A DNA stretch of 64,000 bases from Bacillota bacterium (GTDB lineage Bacteria; Bacillota; Clostridia; Acetivibrionales; DTU013): positions 11,900 through 75,899 of the forward strand of contig JAEYOM010000040.1 in the NCBI GenBank assembly GCA_023411715.1, in the 5' to 3' direction. The notes under the pieces are model-generated. The model did not search any database. It was given only the letters and a program-made list of their open reading frames with translations, and had not been told where the DNA came from. Of the stretch, positions 9,001 through 18,131 are shown one piece after another; within the stretch, counting starts at the first letter, position 1, and each line of letters opens with the position of its first letter. The position numbers and the translations under genes were made by a program.

Positions 9001-10389
9001 CGCCTGCGTTCACTGAAAGCCGCAATGGAGGAACGCGACAGGAATGGATACTTGATAAGCGGTAGCAGGTACAGCTATGAAAAAGTGCCCTTTACCGAAG
9101 AGATGAGGAAAAGGCACACGATCCTGGCGCCGCAGATGTCTCCGATACATTTTCAGTTTATTGAGACGGCGTTCAGGGAGGCCGGCTATAATCTCGAAAT
9201 ACTGCCTTCCGTCGACAGAGGCGCGGTCGATGAGGGACTGAAGCATGTCAACAACGACGCGTGCTATCCATCCATACTTACCACCGGACAACTGATAGAA
9301 GCGCTGAAATCCGGCAGGTACGATCCTGACAATGTATCGCTCATAATATCCCAGACGGGTGGGGGCTGCAGGGCTACCAACTATATTGGCTTTATCAGAA
9401 AAGCATTGAAGGATGCGGGTTTTGGCCAAGTACCGGTCATTTCGCTCAATGCCCTTGGAATGGAGAGCAATCCGGGCTTCAAGATAACGAAGAGCCTGCT
9501 TAACAAGGCGCTGATCGCGCTGGTATACGGAGATCTTCTGATGAGGGTACTGTACAGAGTCAGACCCTATGAGAAGATAAAAGGTTCTGCAAACCTGCTT
9601 TACGAAAGCTGGGTCGAGCGCTGCCATAAATCGGTGAGGAGCGGCAAGCACAGTGAGTTCAGACGGAACATAAAAGGAATAGTCGAGGATTTCGACAACC
9701 TTGAGCTGGAGAATATCGAAAAGCCCCGTGTCGGGCTTGTGGGGGAAATACTCGTCAAGTTCCATCCGACCGCCAACAACGACGTTGTCAATGTTGTGGA
9801 AAAAGAAGGCGCGGAAGCTGTCATGCCGGATCTTATGGACTTTTTCCTTTACTGTGCGTATGCCCCAAACTTCAAGCACAGGTATCTTGCGGATTCACTG
9901 AAGAGCAAGCTCATCAATAATTTAGCGATCGCCGGTATCGAATATTACAGGAGATACATGAAAAAGTCGCTGGCCGCAAGCAAACGCTTCGAGCCTCCGA
10001 CAACGATCTACAAGCTCGCCGCCAAGGCTTCAAAGGTTTTGTCCCTCGGCAACTGCACAGGGGAGGGGTGGTTCCTGACTGCCGAAATGATAGAACTCAT
10101 CGGGGAAGGCGCTCCAAATATCGTATGCATGCAGCCGTTCGCGTGCCTGCCGAACCATGTCACCGGAAAGGGTATGATTAAGGCGCTGAAAAAGGAATTT
10201 CCACAGGCCAATATCGTGCCGGTGGATTATGATCCGGGAGCAAGCGAGGTAAATCAACTCAACAGGATCAAGCTGATGCTGGCCGCGGCGTTCAGGAATA
10301 TGAAGGATAAGGAACTGAGCCGCAGGGAACGCACGGAGGGGAAGGACATTGCCGTAAATGCCGGGTCCGTAACCGAGCTGAATATTTGA
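6085..10389 (+). CDS. 2-hydroxyacyl-CoA dehydratase activase fusion protein (BadF/BcrAD ATPase)
   Basis: A 1434-residue fusion. Two actin-like BadF/BadG/BcrA/BcrD ATPase modules come first: residues ~5-260 with [10 protein letters not shown] (8-17) and [11 protein letters not shown], then ~320-575 with [10 protein letters not shown] (323-332) and [11 protein letters not shown]. Each has the cysteines (125/164 and about 445/484) that hold the bridging [4Fe-4S] cluster in HgdC-type activators. A cysteine-rich linker ([15 protein letters not shown]) and a CoA-enzyme-activase (DUF2229/HgdB-like) region follow to the end. Such proteins use ATP to drive low-potential electron transfer to radical dehydratases, but the large fused form is a family of uncertain substrate. 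There is no dehydratase gene beside it. ATG 6085 has no obvious ribosome binding site. Confidence 0.88.
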   Translation: MKRLFHAGLDVGSTTVKLVVLDNNERIQYSKYQRHFSDIRKTIYELVDETCSMFEGDDLTVTLTGSGGISVAQWMELPFEQEVVAATGAIRSLIPETDVAVELGGEDAKITFFRGGIEQRMNGTCAGGTGAFIDQMASLLQTDAAGLNKLAENYKVIYPIAARCGVFAKTDIQPLLNEGAAREDIAASIFQSVVNQTISGLACGRPIKGNVAFLGGPLYFLPELRKRFIETLALKDDQVIFPDNSQLFVAVGAALASKEKKIMSFQTLRSRLSAVNTVTVHEVERLSPLFRDEIELGEFNQRHSRHQVTRRELYSYAGPCYLGIDAGSTTTKLALTDGQGSLMYYHYGSNKGSPLKSVIKEMKKLYSLMPSGAYIANSTVTGYGEGLIKAALNVDIGEVETIAHYKAAEHFLPGVDFILDIGGQDMKCMQIKEGVIDNIMLNEACSSGCGSFIETFASSLNMSVEDFAKEALLAQKPVDLGSRCTVFINSRVKQAQKEGASVGDISAGLSYSVIKNALTKVIKIRDPKQLGRKIIVQGGTFYNTAVLRSFEIISGREAVRPDIAGIMGAYGAALISCERCAAGQKSGIMGSADLECFQTEITLKRCGKCSNNCLLTINNFTDGRVFVSGNRCERGAGGEIHKDGAPNLFDYKYKLITSYKSLDEKAAVRGVIGIPRVLNMYENYPFWHTFFTELKFRVVLSPRSSRRIYELGIETMPSESVCYPAKLVHGHIMSLVQSGIKNIFYPCLPYERKEDEHADNCYNCPIVTSYSEVIKGNVDALKEMGINYMNPFLPYYDRKRLGERLYEELRGFGLKKHEVKKAVDKAWAEDERFKADIREKGKEIVADLEKTGGKGIVLAGRPYHIDPEINHGLPNLITEFGMAVLTEDSVAHLDKSSRPLRVVDQWMYHTRLYSAASFVGTKPNLELIQLNSFGCGLDAVTTDQVQEIMHAAGKIYTVLKIDEISNLGAARIRLRSLKAAMEERDRNGYLISGSRYSYEKVPFTEEMRKRHTILAPQMSPIHFQFIETAFREAGYNLEILPSVDRGAVDEGLKHVNNDACYPSILTTGQLIEALKSGRYDPDNVSLIISQTGGGCRATNYIGFIRKALKDAGFGQVPVISLNALGMESNPGFKITKSLLNKALIALVYGDLLMRVLYRVRPYEKIKGSANLLYESWVERCHKSVRSGKHSEFRRNIKGIVEDFDNLELENIEKPRVGLVGEILVKFHPTANNDVVNVVEKEGAEAVMPDLMDFFLYCAYAPNFKHRYLADSLKSKLINNLAIAGIEYYRRYMKKSLAASKRFEPPTTIYKLAAKASKVLSLGNCTGEGWFLTAEMIELIGEGAPNIVCMQPFACLPNHVTGKGMIKALKKEFPQANIVPVDYDPGASEVNQLNRIKLMLAAAFRNMKDKELSRRERTEGKDIAVNAGSVTELNI

Positions 10390-10449
10390 TAAAAATATAC
10401 TTTCATGGAATTTGGTAATTACAACTATCTGTCGCTTAAAATAAAAAAT

Positions 10450-10471
10450 GCCCGGGTAACCGGGCTTTTTT
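10450..10471 (+). terminator. Rho-independent terminator
   Basis: GCCCGG (10450-10455), GTAA loop, CCGGGC (10460-10465), then six T; A-rich on the left. It ends the activase transcript. Confidence 0.9.
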
Positions 10472-10485
10472 AATCCATGGAACAT

Positions 10486-10535
10486 AGCGAAGTCTTGTTC
10501 AAAAATCTCAGGCGCTCGATGCGCTTGAGATTGTT
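10486..10535. repeat. Post-terminator repeat, copy 1
   Basis: Shares the stretch ATAGCGAAGTCTTGTT, then AAAAATC, CAGG and GCTCGATGC, with 29327-29387. It includes the hairpin AATCTCAgGCGC tcgat GCGCtTGAGATT. Read on the minus strand the hairpin is followed by TTTTTG, so it can also terminate the small minus-strand gene next to it. Both copies lie within 20 bp of a rho-independent terminator. Confidence 0.7.
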
Positions 10536-10665
10536 ATCTGAAACCTTTCTTTTTCTTCATACCAGCCATCTTTTTATTGTGCTTCTTGATTGAAAAGCTC
10601 ATTGCCAGTGCAAACAGGCCAAAAACAACGAGAGTCCCCAATACGAAAATATACTGTAAAGGCAT
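10534..10665 (-). CDS. Small single-pass membrane protein, 43 aa
   Basis: A short gene on the minus strand encoding 43 residues. It starts MPLQYIFVLGTLVVFGLFAL, one hydrophobic membrane segment at residues ~4-24, and ends in a strongly basic tail (KKHNKKMAGMKKKKGFR). The start ATG (10665-10663) has AAAGGG 9 nt upstream on its strand, and a hairpin with a T-run follows the stop. The topology (short N-terminus out, basic tail in) fits a small membrane-anchored peptide. The function is unknown; no family was recognised. The evidence is a clean start, ribosome binding site, membrane segment and terminator; there is no homology support. Confidence 0.6.
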   Translation of the reverse strand: MPLQYIFVLGTLVVFGLFALAMSFSIKKHNKKMAGMKKKKGFR

Positions 10666-10857
10666 CTGGTTTAACCCTTTCTATATGGATTTTAACATAA
10701 CAATTATATATGCTCGCCGCTGCAAAAAGCAAGTTGAATATAAGAATTTATTATTATTACCTGAACTTGTCATAATGTAGCCTGCCGGAGGAATAGGATT
10801 TTATATAATTTACTTACTGAAAGCCAAGCTGCTGCTCTGTAGCAAACCGGAGGAAAA

Positions 10858-12432
10858 ATGAATGTAAAGCATAAACAAAATACTTTAGATAAACGAAATC
10901 CGAAATTTTCCAATATGATACTGATCCTGTGTTTGTCGGTGCTTGCCGTTATGATAGGTGTACAGGCCGGAGATTTTTGGTACAAGCTTGACGTAAGCGT
11001 GGTTGAAAACCTTGACACGGAAAATTTTAAAAACACTTTGAATCTGGCGCTGCCTATTATAGAATCGGTATATAACAGCGGAGAATACAGTGTTTCATTT
11101 TCAGGTGAGATCAAGGACCTGCTGGCGAAATTGTTCGGTTTTGACCTGGAATCGCCGGTTACCATCCTCAACATTCAATCGCCCGTTTTCATGAGTTATT
11201 ATAATAAAATGTACGATACGGCGCAGGGGGATCCGGCTGACCAGGCAGGCAACAATGATACTGTCGCGGATAAAGCGGGATCATCCGGTGATATGCAAAA
11301 AGCGGGAATGCAGGGGGGAAACCCGGCGTCCCCCGGGCAGGGCAGTCCGACTGACGGCACAGACAAAGAAAATAATACGGGCGGTGGAAATAATACCGGA
11401 AAGGTAACGGGAGGCGGTTCCGAGAGCGGCAATGTAGGCAAGGGAGGCAAGGGCAACAGCGGAGATGAGGGCATTACTGGGACAGGGAATGACGGCGAAA
11501 GTGGGAAATCCGGCGGAAACAAGCCGGGTACAGGGTCGGATGGCAGTATTACGGGAGATAAACCGGCAGGAAGCGGAGAATCTGAAAAGTCTGCTAATAC
11601 GGATACATCCAAGCCTGATGCGACAGGCAATCCGAAGAACCCTATTGACCTGCAGCCGATCAGCAGTATCACCTACGAAGTTGAAGGTGACGAAAAAGAG
11701 GAAAACAGCGATCTTGTTGCAATGGACTCCATTGTATTGAATAACTTTACAAAACACAAGATTGATATTGCAAAATTGCTTAAGCAACCTTTGAACCTGA
11801 ATTTCAGCAAAAAAGGTCCGAAAGTGCTCGTTTATCATACACATACGAGCGAGAGCTATGTGCTCAAGGCGTCCGACCTCGGAAAGAAAGATGTGCCCAG
11901 CTTCACTTCAAACCCGAAATACAGCGTGGTAAGAGTGGGAGAGGAGCTTGCGAGGAACCTGAGAAAATACGGCATAGAGACGCTGCATGACGGTACGGTG
12001 CACGATAAGGTAAGGGATGCGGCTTACGGAGTTGCGATAAATACGCTGCAAAGCTATAAAAAAGGCTATCCCTCCGCGAAGGTATACATAGATGTACATA
12101 GAGATGCAACTTCCGGTTCAAAACTCAGGCTTGCCAAGAATATCAACGGCAGGAGCGCCGCGCAGATAATGTTCGTCGTGGGAAGCGACGGGAAGTGGTC
12201 GTTCCCTGATTGGCAGGAAAACCTGAAGTTCGTTCTGAAACTGCAGCAGGAGCTGAATAAAAAATATCCCGGTCTTGCAAGGCCGATCCGGATCGTCGAC
12301 AAGCGCTACAATCAGCAGATATCCGACGGCGCGATCCTCATAGAAGTGGGCGGCGACGGAAACCTCCTTTCCGAATGCCTGGAGAGCACAAAATATCTCG
12401 CGGAGGCTTTGAACAAAGTCATGTCGGAGTAA
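10858..12432 (+). CDS. spoIIP: Stage II sporulation protein P
   Basis: Peptidoglycan amidase/endopeptidase of the DMP complex (SpoIID-SpoIIM-SpoIIP) that degrades septal wall during engulfment of the forespore. Residues 19-38 form a membrane anchor. The catalytic SpoIIP domain is at ~315-520 with VLVYHTHTSESY (zinc-binding histidines), IDVHRDA and the late ILIEVGGDGN. Between them lies an exceptional low-complexity linker (~120-262) rich in Gly, Ser, Asn, Thr and Asp, which makes the protein (524 aa) longer than the Bacillus one (about 400). The start follows CCGGAGGAAAA. It is probably transcribed with the small gene behind it; a late mother-cell/sporulation sigma promoter would be expected but was not identified. 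Confidence 0.95.
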   Translation: MNVKHKQNTLDKRNPKFSNMILILCLSVLAVMIGVQAGDFWYKLDVSVVENLDTENFKNTLNLALPIIESVYNSGEYSVSFSGEIKDLLAKLFGFDLESPVTILNIQSPVFMSYYNKMYDTAQGDPADQAGNNDTVADKAGSSGDMQKAGMQGGNPASPGQGSPTDGTDKENNTGGGNNTGKVTGGGSESGNVGKGGKGNSGDEGITGTGNDGESGKSGGNKPGTGSDGSITGDKPAGSGESEKSANTDTSKPDATGNPKNPIDLQPISSITYEVEGDEKEENSDLVAMDSIVLNNFTKHKIDIAKLLKQPLNLNFSKKGPKVLVYHTHTSESYVLKASDLGKKDVPSFTSNPKYSVVRVGEELARNLRKYGIETLHDGTVHDKVRDAAYGVAINTLQSYKKGYPSAKVYIDVHRDATSGSKLRLAKNINGRSAAQIMFVVGSDGKWSFPDWQENLKFVLKLQQELNKKYPGLARPIRIVDKRYNQQISDGAILIEVGGDGNLLSECLESTKYLAEALNKVMSE

Positions 12433-12570
12433 ACGAAACGCAGGGGGCGGTTCCAAAACGCAGGGAGTATTCTTGGGTCTGATTTTAATCGATAGTTATT
12501 GAATGAGGCGGCGCCGGAAGGATAATAATACTTGGTGGATAAATCAATAAATCAGATCCGGAGGACGCCG

Positions 12571-12852
12571 TTGAACAGAGTAGAGAGATTCAGGCACAGG
12601 AGATTTTTGATTAAGGGATATATTACGGCAGCGCTGCTGTCTCTTTTCTTCCTGACCACGGGGATACTTGCGGTGGACCGCGCCACGAACCAGCTCGTTT
12701 CCGGCAGGCAGGGCATTGCTCTGGCTGCTTTTGAAAGCAGTGAATCCAGCCTGGAAATAACATTTATGAATCGTAAAATCTATCTGAACACCCGGTATAT
12801 AAACCGGGATATGGAACACCTCAGGGAAAAGCTCAGCCAATTGTTCCGGTAA
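12571..12852 (+). CDS. YqxA-like single-pass membrane protein
   Basis: About 93 residues: a basic N-terminus, one membrane segment (GYITAALLSLFFLTTGILAV) and a soluble tail with LEITFMNRKIYLNTRYINRD. It occupies the place of yqxA (DUF3679) between spoIIP and lepA in Bacillus and has a similar size and layout, so it is probably the counterpart, although sequence similarity was not tested. CGGAGG at 12559-12564 lies 6 nt before TTG 12571, which was chosen as the start. A second possible start, TTG 12532, has GGAAGGA upstream and would add 13 residues. The function is unknown; a sporulation role is only suggested by position. Confidence 0.7.
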   Translation: MNRVERFRHRRFLIKGYITAALLSLFFLTTGILAVDRATNQLVSGRQGIALAAFESSESSLEITFMNRKIYLNTRYINRDMEHLREKLSQLFR

Positions 12853-13093
12853 TCGAAGCGGAAACGCATGAAATACGGGAAACAGAAACGCAGATGCAGG
12901 GATGGTTCTTTTGTTTGGTTTTGGGCATCTCAATATGACATATAGCTGTCTTATTTTCGACTGTATCATTGGAAGACAATAGCAAGTATGGTATACACGT
13001 TATGTGCGGAGTTTTGTATTTGTGCTGCACAATGATTGCGTTTTGAGCATATTCATTAATTTATGATTTTATTCATTTAAAGGAGGGGTTTCG

Positions 13094-13363
13094 TTGATCA
13101 CTATTGAGGCGTTACTCAGTGTCAATAAAGATAATGCAGGGGAAATAGCCGGAACGCTCGGTAAAGACGATCTGCCCGGACTTGTCGGGCTGTTGTCGGA
13201 AAAAGACGACAAGCTCAGGTATGCCGCGCTTTTGCTGCTTCAAAGCCGCTCTGGCGGCTGCGATGACGTATATCCTTTCTGCGATGTTTTTCGTGAAAAA
13301 CTCATAAGTGATAATTCTTACCAGAGAAGTGTGGTCTCCTCGACAAAAAGGGCAAAAGCCTGA
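13094..13363 (+). CDS. Truncated HEAT-like protein fragment
   Basis: An 89-residue frame from TTG 13094 behind AGGAGGGG. The sequence (LSEKDDKLRYAALLLLQSRS, then DDVYPFCDVFREKLISDNSYQRS) looks like the first one or two helical repeats of a HEAT/ARM-type protein, which would normally run on for another hundred or more residues. Here the frame changes character after SYQRS and stops at once in VVSSTKRAKA. The likely explanation is a gene cut off by deletion or by insertion of the repeat element that begins 124 bp downstream. It could still be translated as a short protein. Function unknown. Confidence 0.55.
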   Translation: MITIEALLSVNKDNAGEIAGTLGKDDLPGLVGLLSEKDDKLRYAALLLLQSRSGGCDDVYPFCDVFREKLISDNSYQRSVVSSTKRAKA

Positions 13364-13486
13364 TAGAGGCCGTGCTTCGTCAGTAGAGCGGTTATTGCGT
13401 CCATTTCGTTTCAATCCTTTATTTTATTATAAACGGATGTTATAATTGTACTGCATTTAATGAAGAATTAATGTAATACTTAAAGC

Positions 13487-13682
13487 TCGGCTAAAATATT
13501 ACTTCCGCTCTTTTTAATGGATTTCTGCTTTGCAGAAATGCTACACTAATGAAACATTTCGCTTTAGCGAAATCTATTGGGAAATAGAGCGGGCTGGTCG
13601 CAAGCTTCGCTGGCTGCTCGCCCATGCAACCTGGTTAGTGAAGTTTCCCGGAAAAGATTAGTGGAAGTTATATTTTAACGAT
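13487..13682. repeat. Palindromic repeat family A, copy 1 (with nested hairpin cassette)
   Basis: Begins TCGGCTAAAATATTACTTCC and ends GGAAGTTATATTTTAACGAT: imperfect terminal inverted repeats of about 20 bp. The core GAGCGGGCTGGTCGCAAGCT and the following GCTGCTCGCCC are shared with copy 2 at 20841-20974. Relative to copy 2 it contains about 60 extra bases (about 13520-13580) made of two hairpins, ATTTCTGC/GCAGAAAT and ATTTCGC/GCGAAAT, joined by CTACACTAATGAAAC. A related two-hairpin cassette occurs alone at about 25729-25785. No coding capacity seen. It fills the gap before lepA. Confidence 0.8.
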
Positions 13683-13709
13683 GCTTATGAAATGACAAGG
13701 GGAAAATGG

Positions 13710-15518
13710 ATGTCAGGCAGACAGGACAATATACGTAATTTTTGTATTATAGCGCATATCGATCACGGCAAGTCGACATTGGCCGACCGCCTTATTCAGA
13801 TGACCGGAGTTCTTACCGAGAGGGAGATGCAGGAGCAGGTGCTCGATACCATGGATATCGAACGCGAGCGCGGCATCACCATTAAAGCGCAGGCTGTAAG
13901 AATGGTGTACAAGGCAAATGACGGGCAGGAATACATTTACAACCTTATCGACACCCCCGGCCATGTGGACTTCAATTATGAAGTTTCCAGAAGCCTGGCG
14001 GCATGCGAGGGCGCCGTGCTGGTTGTCGATGCGGCGCAGGGCGTAGAGGCTCAGACCCTGGCCAACGTATACCTTGCTCTCGATCACAACCTGGAGATAA
14101 TGCCGGTCATAAACAAGATAGATCTTCCGAGCGCCCAGCCGGAGCATGTAAAAAAGGAAATTGAAGACGTGATAGGGCTCGATTGTTCGGAAGCGCCCCA
14201 AATCTCGGCAAAAAACGGTATCAACATTGAAGCGGTGCTCGAGCAGATAGCTAAGGTGATTCCTCCGCCTCACGGGGATGAGGACGCTCCCCTGAAGGCG
14301 TTGATATTCGACTCGTACTACGACAGCTACAAAGGCGTCATCGTGCATATCAGGGTCATGGAAGGCTCGGTAAGGACGGGCGATACCATCCGTATGATGT
14401 ACACGAAAAAGGAATTCGTCACGACAGAAGTCGGTTATTTCAGACCCGGCCAGTATTCTCCCTGTGACAGGCTCTTAGCTGGAGACGTCGGGTACATCTG
14501 CGCAAGCATAAAGAATGTCCGGGATACGCGTGTAGGCGATACGGTCACGCTCGCCGACAGACCGGCAAACGAACCGTTGCCTGGTTACAAGAAAGTCCAG
14601 TCCATGGTCTTCTGCGGTATTTATCCCGCGGATGGAGCAAAATACGGCGATCTGAGAGATGCTCTCGAAAAGCTGCAATTGAACGACGCCGCGCTCTTGT
14701 TCGAGCCCGAGACTTCGGTTGCTTTGGGCTTCGGGTTCCGGTGCGGATTCCTGGGCCTGCTGCATATGGAGATCATACAGGAAAGGCTTGAAAGGGAATT
14801 CGACCTGGATCTCGTGACCACAGCTCCGAGCGTAATATACAAGCTCACGCTGACTGACGGCCAGGTCATAGATATTGACAACCCGACCAACCTGCCGCCT
14901 GTAACGTCGATAGAAAAGATGGAGGAGCCTATCGTAAAGGCGACAATAATGACGCCGATCGAATATGTCGGAAGCATCATGGAGCTTTCTCAGGAGAGGC
15001 GCGGGATATACAAAGATATGTCGTACCTCGATGAGACGAGGGTCATGCTGACATATGAACTGCCGCTCAATGAAATAATATACGACTTCTTCGATGCGCT
15101 GAAATCAAGGACCAGGGGCTATGCATCACTGGATTACGAGCTTATGGGGTATAAGGAATCCGAGCTTGTAAAGCTCGATATCATGCTTAACAACGAGATC
15201 GTGGATGCGCTTTCCTTCATCGTTCATACTGAAAAAGCATATACGAGGGCCAGGAAAATAGCCGAGAAGCTCAAGGATGCGATTCCGAGACAGCAGTTCG
15301 AAATTCCCATCCAGGCGTGCATCGGAGGCAAGATAATAGCAAGGGAGACCGTCAAGGCATACAGGAAGGATGTTCTGGCCAAGTGCTACGGCGGCGACAT
15401 CACCAGAAAGAAAAAGCTTCTTGAAAAGCAGAAGGAAGGCAAGAAGCGCATGAGGCAGGTAGGCAGCGTCGAGGTGCCGCAGGAAGCTTTCATGAGCGTG
15501 CTGAAGCTGGACGAGTAG
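13710..15518 (+). CDS. lepA: Elongation factor 4 (translational GTPase LepA)
   Basis: Ribosome-associated GTPase that back-translocates or remodels stalled ribosomes and aids initiation. About 602 residues, the normal length. The G domain is at residues ~6-190 with [10 protein letters not shown] (G1), RGITIKAQ (G2), DTPGHVDF (G3) and NKID (G4). Domain II, EF-G-like domains III and V, and the LepA-specific C-terminal domain with [20 protein letters not shown] follow. AAGGGG lies 7 nt before ATG 13710; the frame extends to ATG 13692, but that codon has no ribosome binding site. It is in the conserved spoIIP-lepA-hemW-hrcA order, preceded by a repeat element. Confidence 0.97.
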   Translation: MSGRQDNIRNFCIIAHIDHGKSTLADRLIQMTGVLTEREMQEQVLDTMDIERERGITIKAQAVRMVYKANDGQEYIYNLIDTPGHVDFNYEVSRSLAACEGAVLVVDAAQGVEAQTLANVYLALDHNLEIMPVINKIDLPSAQPEHVKKEIEDVIGLDCSEAPQISAKNGINIEAVLEQIAKVIPPPHGDEDAPLKALIFDSYYDSYKGVIVHIRVMEGSVRTGDTIRMMYTKKEFVTTEVGYFRPGQYSPCDRLLAGDVGYICASIKNVRDTRVGDTVTLADRPANEPLPGYKKVQSMVFCGIYPADGAKYGDLRDALEKLQLNDAALLFEPETSVALGFGFRCGFLGLLHMEIIQERLEREFDLDLVTTAPSVIYKLTLTDGQVIDIDNPTNLPPVTSIEKMEEPIVKATIMTPIEYVGSIMELSQERRGIYKDMSYLDETRVMLTYELPLNEIIYDFFDALKSRTRGYASLDYELMGYKESELVKLDIMLNNEIVDALSFIVHTEKAYTRARKIAEKLKDAIPRQQFEIPIQACIGGKIIARETVKAYRKDVLAKCYGGDITRKKKLLEKQKEGKKRMRQVGSVEVPQEAFMSVLKLDE

Positions 15519-15621
15519 AGTGCCGGTTGGGAAAAGTGACTTTCAAACGATCGTTGCCGACCCTGAATGCACCCGGTCCGGATGGTTGCTGACCTATTAG
15601 ATAAACCTTCGGGGAGATTTT

Positions 15622-16875
15622 ATGGATAACGGTATCGGTTTATATATCCACATACCTTTTTGCAAAAAGAAATGCTACTACTGTGATTTCAATTCTTATC
15701 CCGGCATGGATCACCTTGCCGGTTCTTATTTTAATGCGCTGAAAACCGAGATGGGCGTCATGTCGGAGGGGCTAAAAGGCCGAACCGTCAAAACAATTTT
15801 TATAGGCGGCGGGACCCCTTCGCTTATCGATCCCGGGTATATAAGCAGATTGCTTGAAGACTGCGGCAGGTTTTTCAGCATTAGCCCCGACGCGGAAATA
15901 AGCATGGAGTGCAATCCGGGGACTCTTACTTTTGAAAACCTCAGGATCTACAGGCAGGCCGGTATCAACAGGCTCAGCATAGGGCTTCAGGCCTGGCAGG
16001 ACAGGCTTCTCGAAAGCCTCGGGAGGATACACAAAAGGCGGCAGTTCACAGATAATCTGGAGGCTGCTTACAAGGCAGGTTTTACAAATGTCAACGCCGA
16101 CCTGATTTTCGGACTGCCGGGGCAGACCTTTGAGGACTGGGCTGAGACTCTTGAGGAGGTAACGTCGCCTTTCGCCGGGAATCGCCTTACGCATCTTTCC
16201 TGTTACAGCCTTCAGATAGAGGAAGGCACGGTATTCGGCGATAAGTATGAAGCAGGTGCGCTGATCCCGGCAGAAGACGAGCTGGACAGGAAAATGTACG
16301 GATATGCGGTAGAATTCCTTGCAGAAAAGGGATACCGGCATTATGAGATCTCAAATTTCGCACTGCCAGGATATGAATGCAGGCATAACCTCATTTACTG
16401 GAGGGCTGAGGAGTATGCCGGCTTCGGCGCCGGAGCCCACTCCTATCTGAACGGAAGGCGGTTTGGCAATACTGCGGGAATCGAGGAGTATATAAGCGCT
16501 GTGAAGCGGTTCGAAAAGAAAACCTGCGGCAGCGGCGATAATGGAAGCTGCGGAAATGGGGAAGGCAATAATCATATCGATAGATTGATCAATACTGAAC
16601 TCCATGAGGACATACAGCATATCGGACGGCGGGAATCCATGTCAGAATTTATGATACTTGGATTGAGGCTGATCAAAGGCGTTTCATCGGAGGAGTTCAG
16701 GCTGAGATACGGAGCAGAGCTGCAGGAGGTCTACGGAGATAAACTGCGGAGTCTTGTAAACATGGGCTGGCTGGTCAGAGATGCCGGAAACAACGCCTTG
16801 CAGCGCGATGTACATTACCGTTTGAGCGCGCTTGGACTGGATCTTGCGAATAAGGTTTTTGTTGAATTCATATAG
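15622..16875 (+). CDS. hemW: Radical SAM protein HemW (coproporphyrinogen III oxidase-like)
   Basis: Radical SAM enzyme of 417 residues. The cluster motif CKKKCYYCDF (CxxxCxxC, residues ~13-20) lies at the N-terminus after LYIHIPF. GGGTPS, the ECNPG strand, RLSIGLQ and DLIFGLPGQT are further barrel signatures, and the HemN C-terminal domain follows from about residue 330. It lacks the N-terminal extension and extra cysteine of true HemN, and the position between lepA and hrcA is typical of HemW. HemW binds heme and is thought to act as a heme chaperone rather than an oxidase. A Gly/Ser/Asn-rich insertion (CGSGDNGSCGNGEGN) near residue 305 is unusual. It ends 20 bp before the hrcA promoter. 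Confidence 0.92.
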   Translation: MDNGIGLYIHIPFCKKKCYYCDFNSYPGMDHLAGSYFNALKTEMGVMSEGLKGRTVKTIFIGGGTPSLIDPGYISRLLEDCGRFFSISPDAEISMECNPGTLTFENLRIYRQAGINRLSIGLQAWQDRLLESLGRIHKRRQFTDNLEAAYKAGFTNVNADLIFGLPGQTFEDWAETLEEVTSPFAGNRLTHLSCYSLQIEEGTVFGDKYEAGALIPAEDELDRKMYGYAVEFLAEKGYRHYEISNFALPGYECRHNLIYWRAEEYAGFGAGAHSYLNGRRFGNTAGIEEYISAVKRFEKKTCGSGDNGSCGNGEGNNHIDRLINTELHEDIQHIGRRESMSEFMILGLRLIKGVSSEEFRLRYGAELQEVYGDKLRSLVNMGWLVRDAGNNALQRDVHYRLSALGLDLANKVFVEFI

Positions 16876-16897
16876 TAAAATAATACTTAAAATCATC

Positions 16898-16926
16898 TTG
16901 ACAAAAAATTTACCAGGTGGTATTTT
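16898..16926 (+). promoter_or_regulatory. Sigma-A promoter of the hrcA-grpE-dnaK operon
   Basis: TTGACA (16898-16903), 17 nt, TATTTT (16921-16926). The CIRCE operator begins 10 bp downstream, covering the transcription start. Confidence 0.8.
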
Positions 16927-16935
16927 TAAAATATG

Positions 16936-16962
16936 TTAGCACTCGTTGAGAAAGAGTGCTAA
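16936..16962 (+). promoter_or_regulatory. CIRCE operator (HrcA binding site)
   Basis: A perfect CIRCE: TTAGCACTC (16936-16944), nine-base spacer, GAGTGCTAA (16954-16962). HrcA, encoded directly downstream, binds here and represses the operon until heat stress or misfolded protein occupies GroEL. Confidence 0.98.
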
Positions 16963-17031
16963 CAAATCGCAAAAAACATCGTATATGATATATGAATCGC
17001 AACAGTGGTCTTCTAAGGAGGGGTGTATGAG

Positions 17032-18087
17032 ATGATAATGGACGAGAGAAAAAAGAGGATCCTTCAGGCCATCATCGATGATTACATCGATACGGCCGAA
17101 CCTATAGGATCCAGGACGATCGCCAGAAAACACGAACTGGGGCTGAGCTCCGCTACTATCCGGAATGAGATGGCAGATCTAGAAGAAATGGGCTACCTCG
17201 CGCAGCCTCATACCTCCGCGGGCAGGGTTCCGTCAGACAAGGGCTACAGGCTTTATGTCGATGAACTCATGCAGGTGCGTGAGCTTGAGCTTGAAGAAAT
17301 AGAAAAAATCAGATCCGCGATGGAAATGCATATAAATGAACTGAGCCAGATGATCAGACAGGCCTCGGCGGTGCTGTCGCGCTTTACGAAGTACACATCC
17401 ATGGTTATCACTCCGCAGATGAAGACCAGCGCCATCAAGGCGATACAGGTCGTACCGATAGAAAGCGGCAAAGCCATGGTCATTTTAGTGACAAATGCCG
17501 GTATCGTACGCAATATTCTGGTTAAAATATCTGAGAATGTTGCCCCTGACGTTCTGATCACGGTATCGAACGCATTGAACAACAGGCTGGCGGGTTTGAC
17601 GATTGAACAGGTAGATATTCGCCTCATAAGGGAACTGGAGAAAGAGCTCGGAATGCCGGGCGACTTGCTGCTGCCGATATTGAGCGGCGCGGCGGACTGC
17701 ATTAACCAGATAGACAACCCCGAGGTTTATGTGGAGGGGACGACGAATATTTTCAACCACCCCGAATTCCGTGATATGGTCAAGGCCAGGGATTTCATGA
17801 ACCTGCTCGATGAAAGGGCGGGAATATGCAGAGTACTGTTTGATACGGTGAATTCCGAAGGAATAAGTGTACGTATTGGTTCGGAGAACGATCTTTCCGG
17901 TATCCGTAATTGCAGCCTGATCACAACAGGTTATAACATAGCGGATACCTTTACGGGAACGATCGGGATAATAGGTCCGACGCGCATGGAGTATCCCAGG
18001 GTTATTTCATCGTTGAGATATATAAGAAAACTGATGGGAGAAGAAATTGACAGACTGCTGGGTAATGAGCGTCCAGGCGACGGGTGA
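17032..18087 (+). CDS. hrcA: Heat-inducible transcription repressor HrcA
   Basis: Dimeric DNA-binding repressor of class I heat-shock genes. An N-terminal winged helix-turn-helix (residues ~1-75: DDYIDTAEPIGSRTIA, then SSATIRNEMADLEEMGYL and QPHTSAGRVPSDKGYR) is followed by a GAF-like sensing domain and the C-terminal HrcA signature (IGIIGPTRMEYPRVIS). About 351 residues, as usual. AAGGAGGGG lies about 10 nt before ATG 17032; GTG 17023 and ATG 17038 are alternative starts. It is the first gene of the hrcA-grpE-dnaK operon and represses itself through the CIRCE site upstream. Confidence 0.97.
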   Translation: MIMDERKKRILQAIIDDYIDTAEPIGSRTIARKHELGLSSATIRNEMADLEEMGYLAQPHTSAGRVPSDKGYRLYVDELMQVRELELEEIEKIRSAMEMHINELSQMIRQASAVLSRFTKYTSMVITPQMKTSAIKAIQVVPIESGKAMVILVTNAGIVRNILVKISENVAPDVLITVSNALNNRLAGLTIEQVDIRLIRELEKELGMPGDLLLPILSGAADCINQIDNPEVYVEGTTNIFNHPEFRDMVKARDFMNLLDERAGICRVLFDTVNSEGISVRIGSENDLSGIRNCSLITTGYNIADTFTGTIGIIGPTRMEYPRVISSLRYIRKLMGEEIDRLLGNERPGDG

Positions 18088-18131
18088 CAGCACGCGAATA
18101 ATAAATTCTGTTCAAAGGATGAGAGGTAGCT

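Noticed and set aside
10577..10780. 67-codon plus-strand open frame
   Set aside because: Antisense to the 43-residue membrane protein, which has a better start, ribosome binding site and sensible composition.
13318..13404. 28-residue minus-strand frame with a weak ribosome binding site
   Set aside because: Too short and without any recognised feature; recorded only within the truncated-gene finding.
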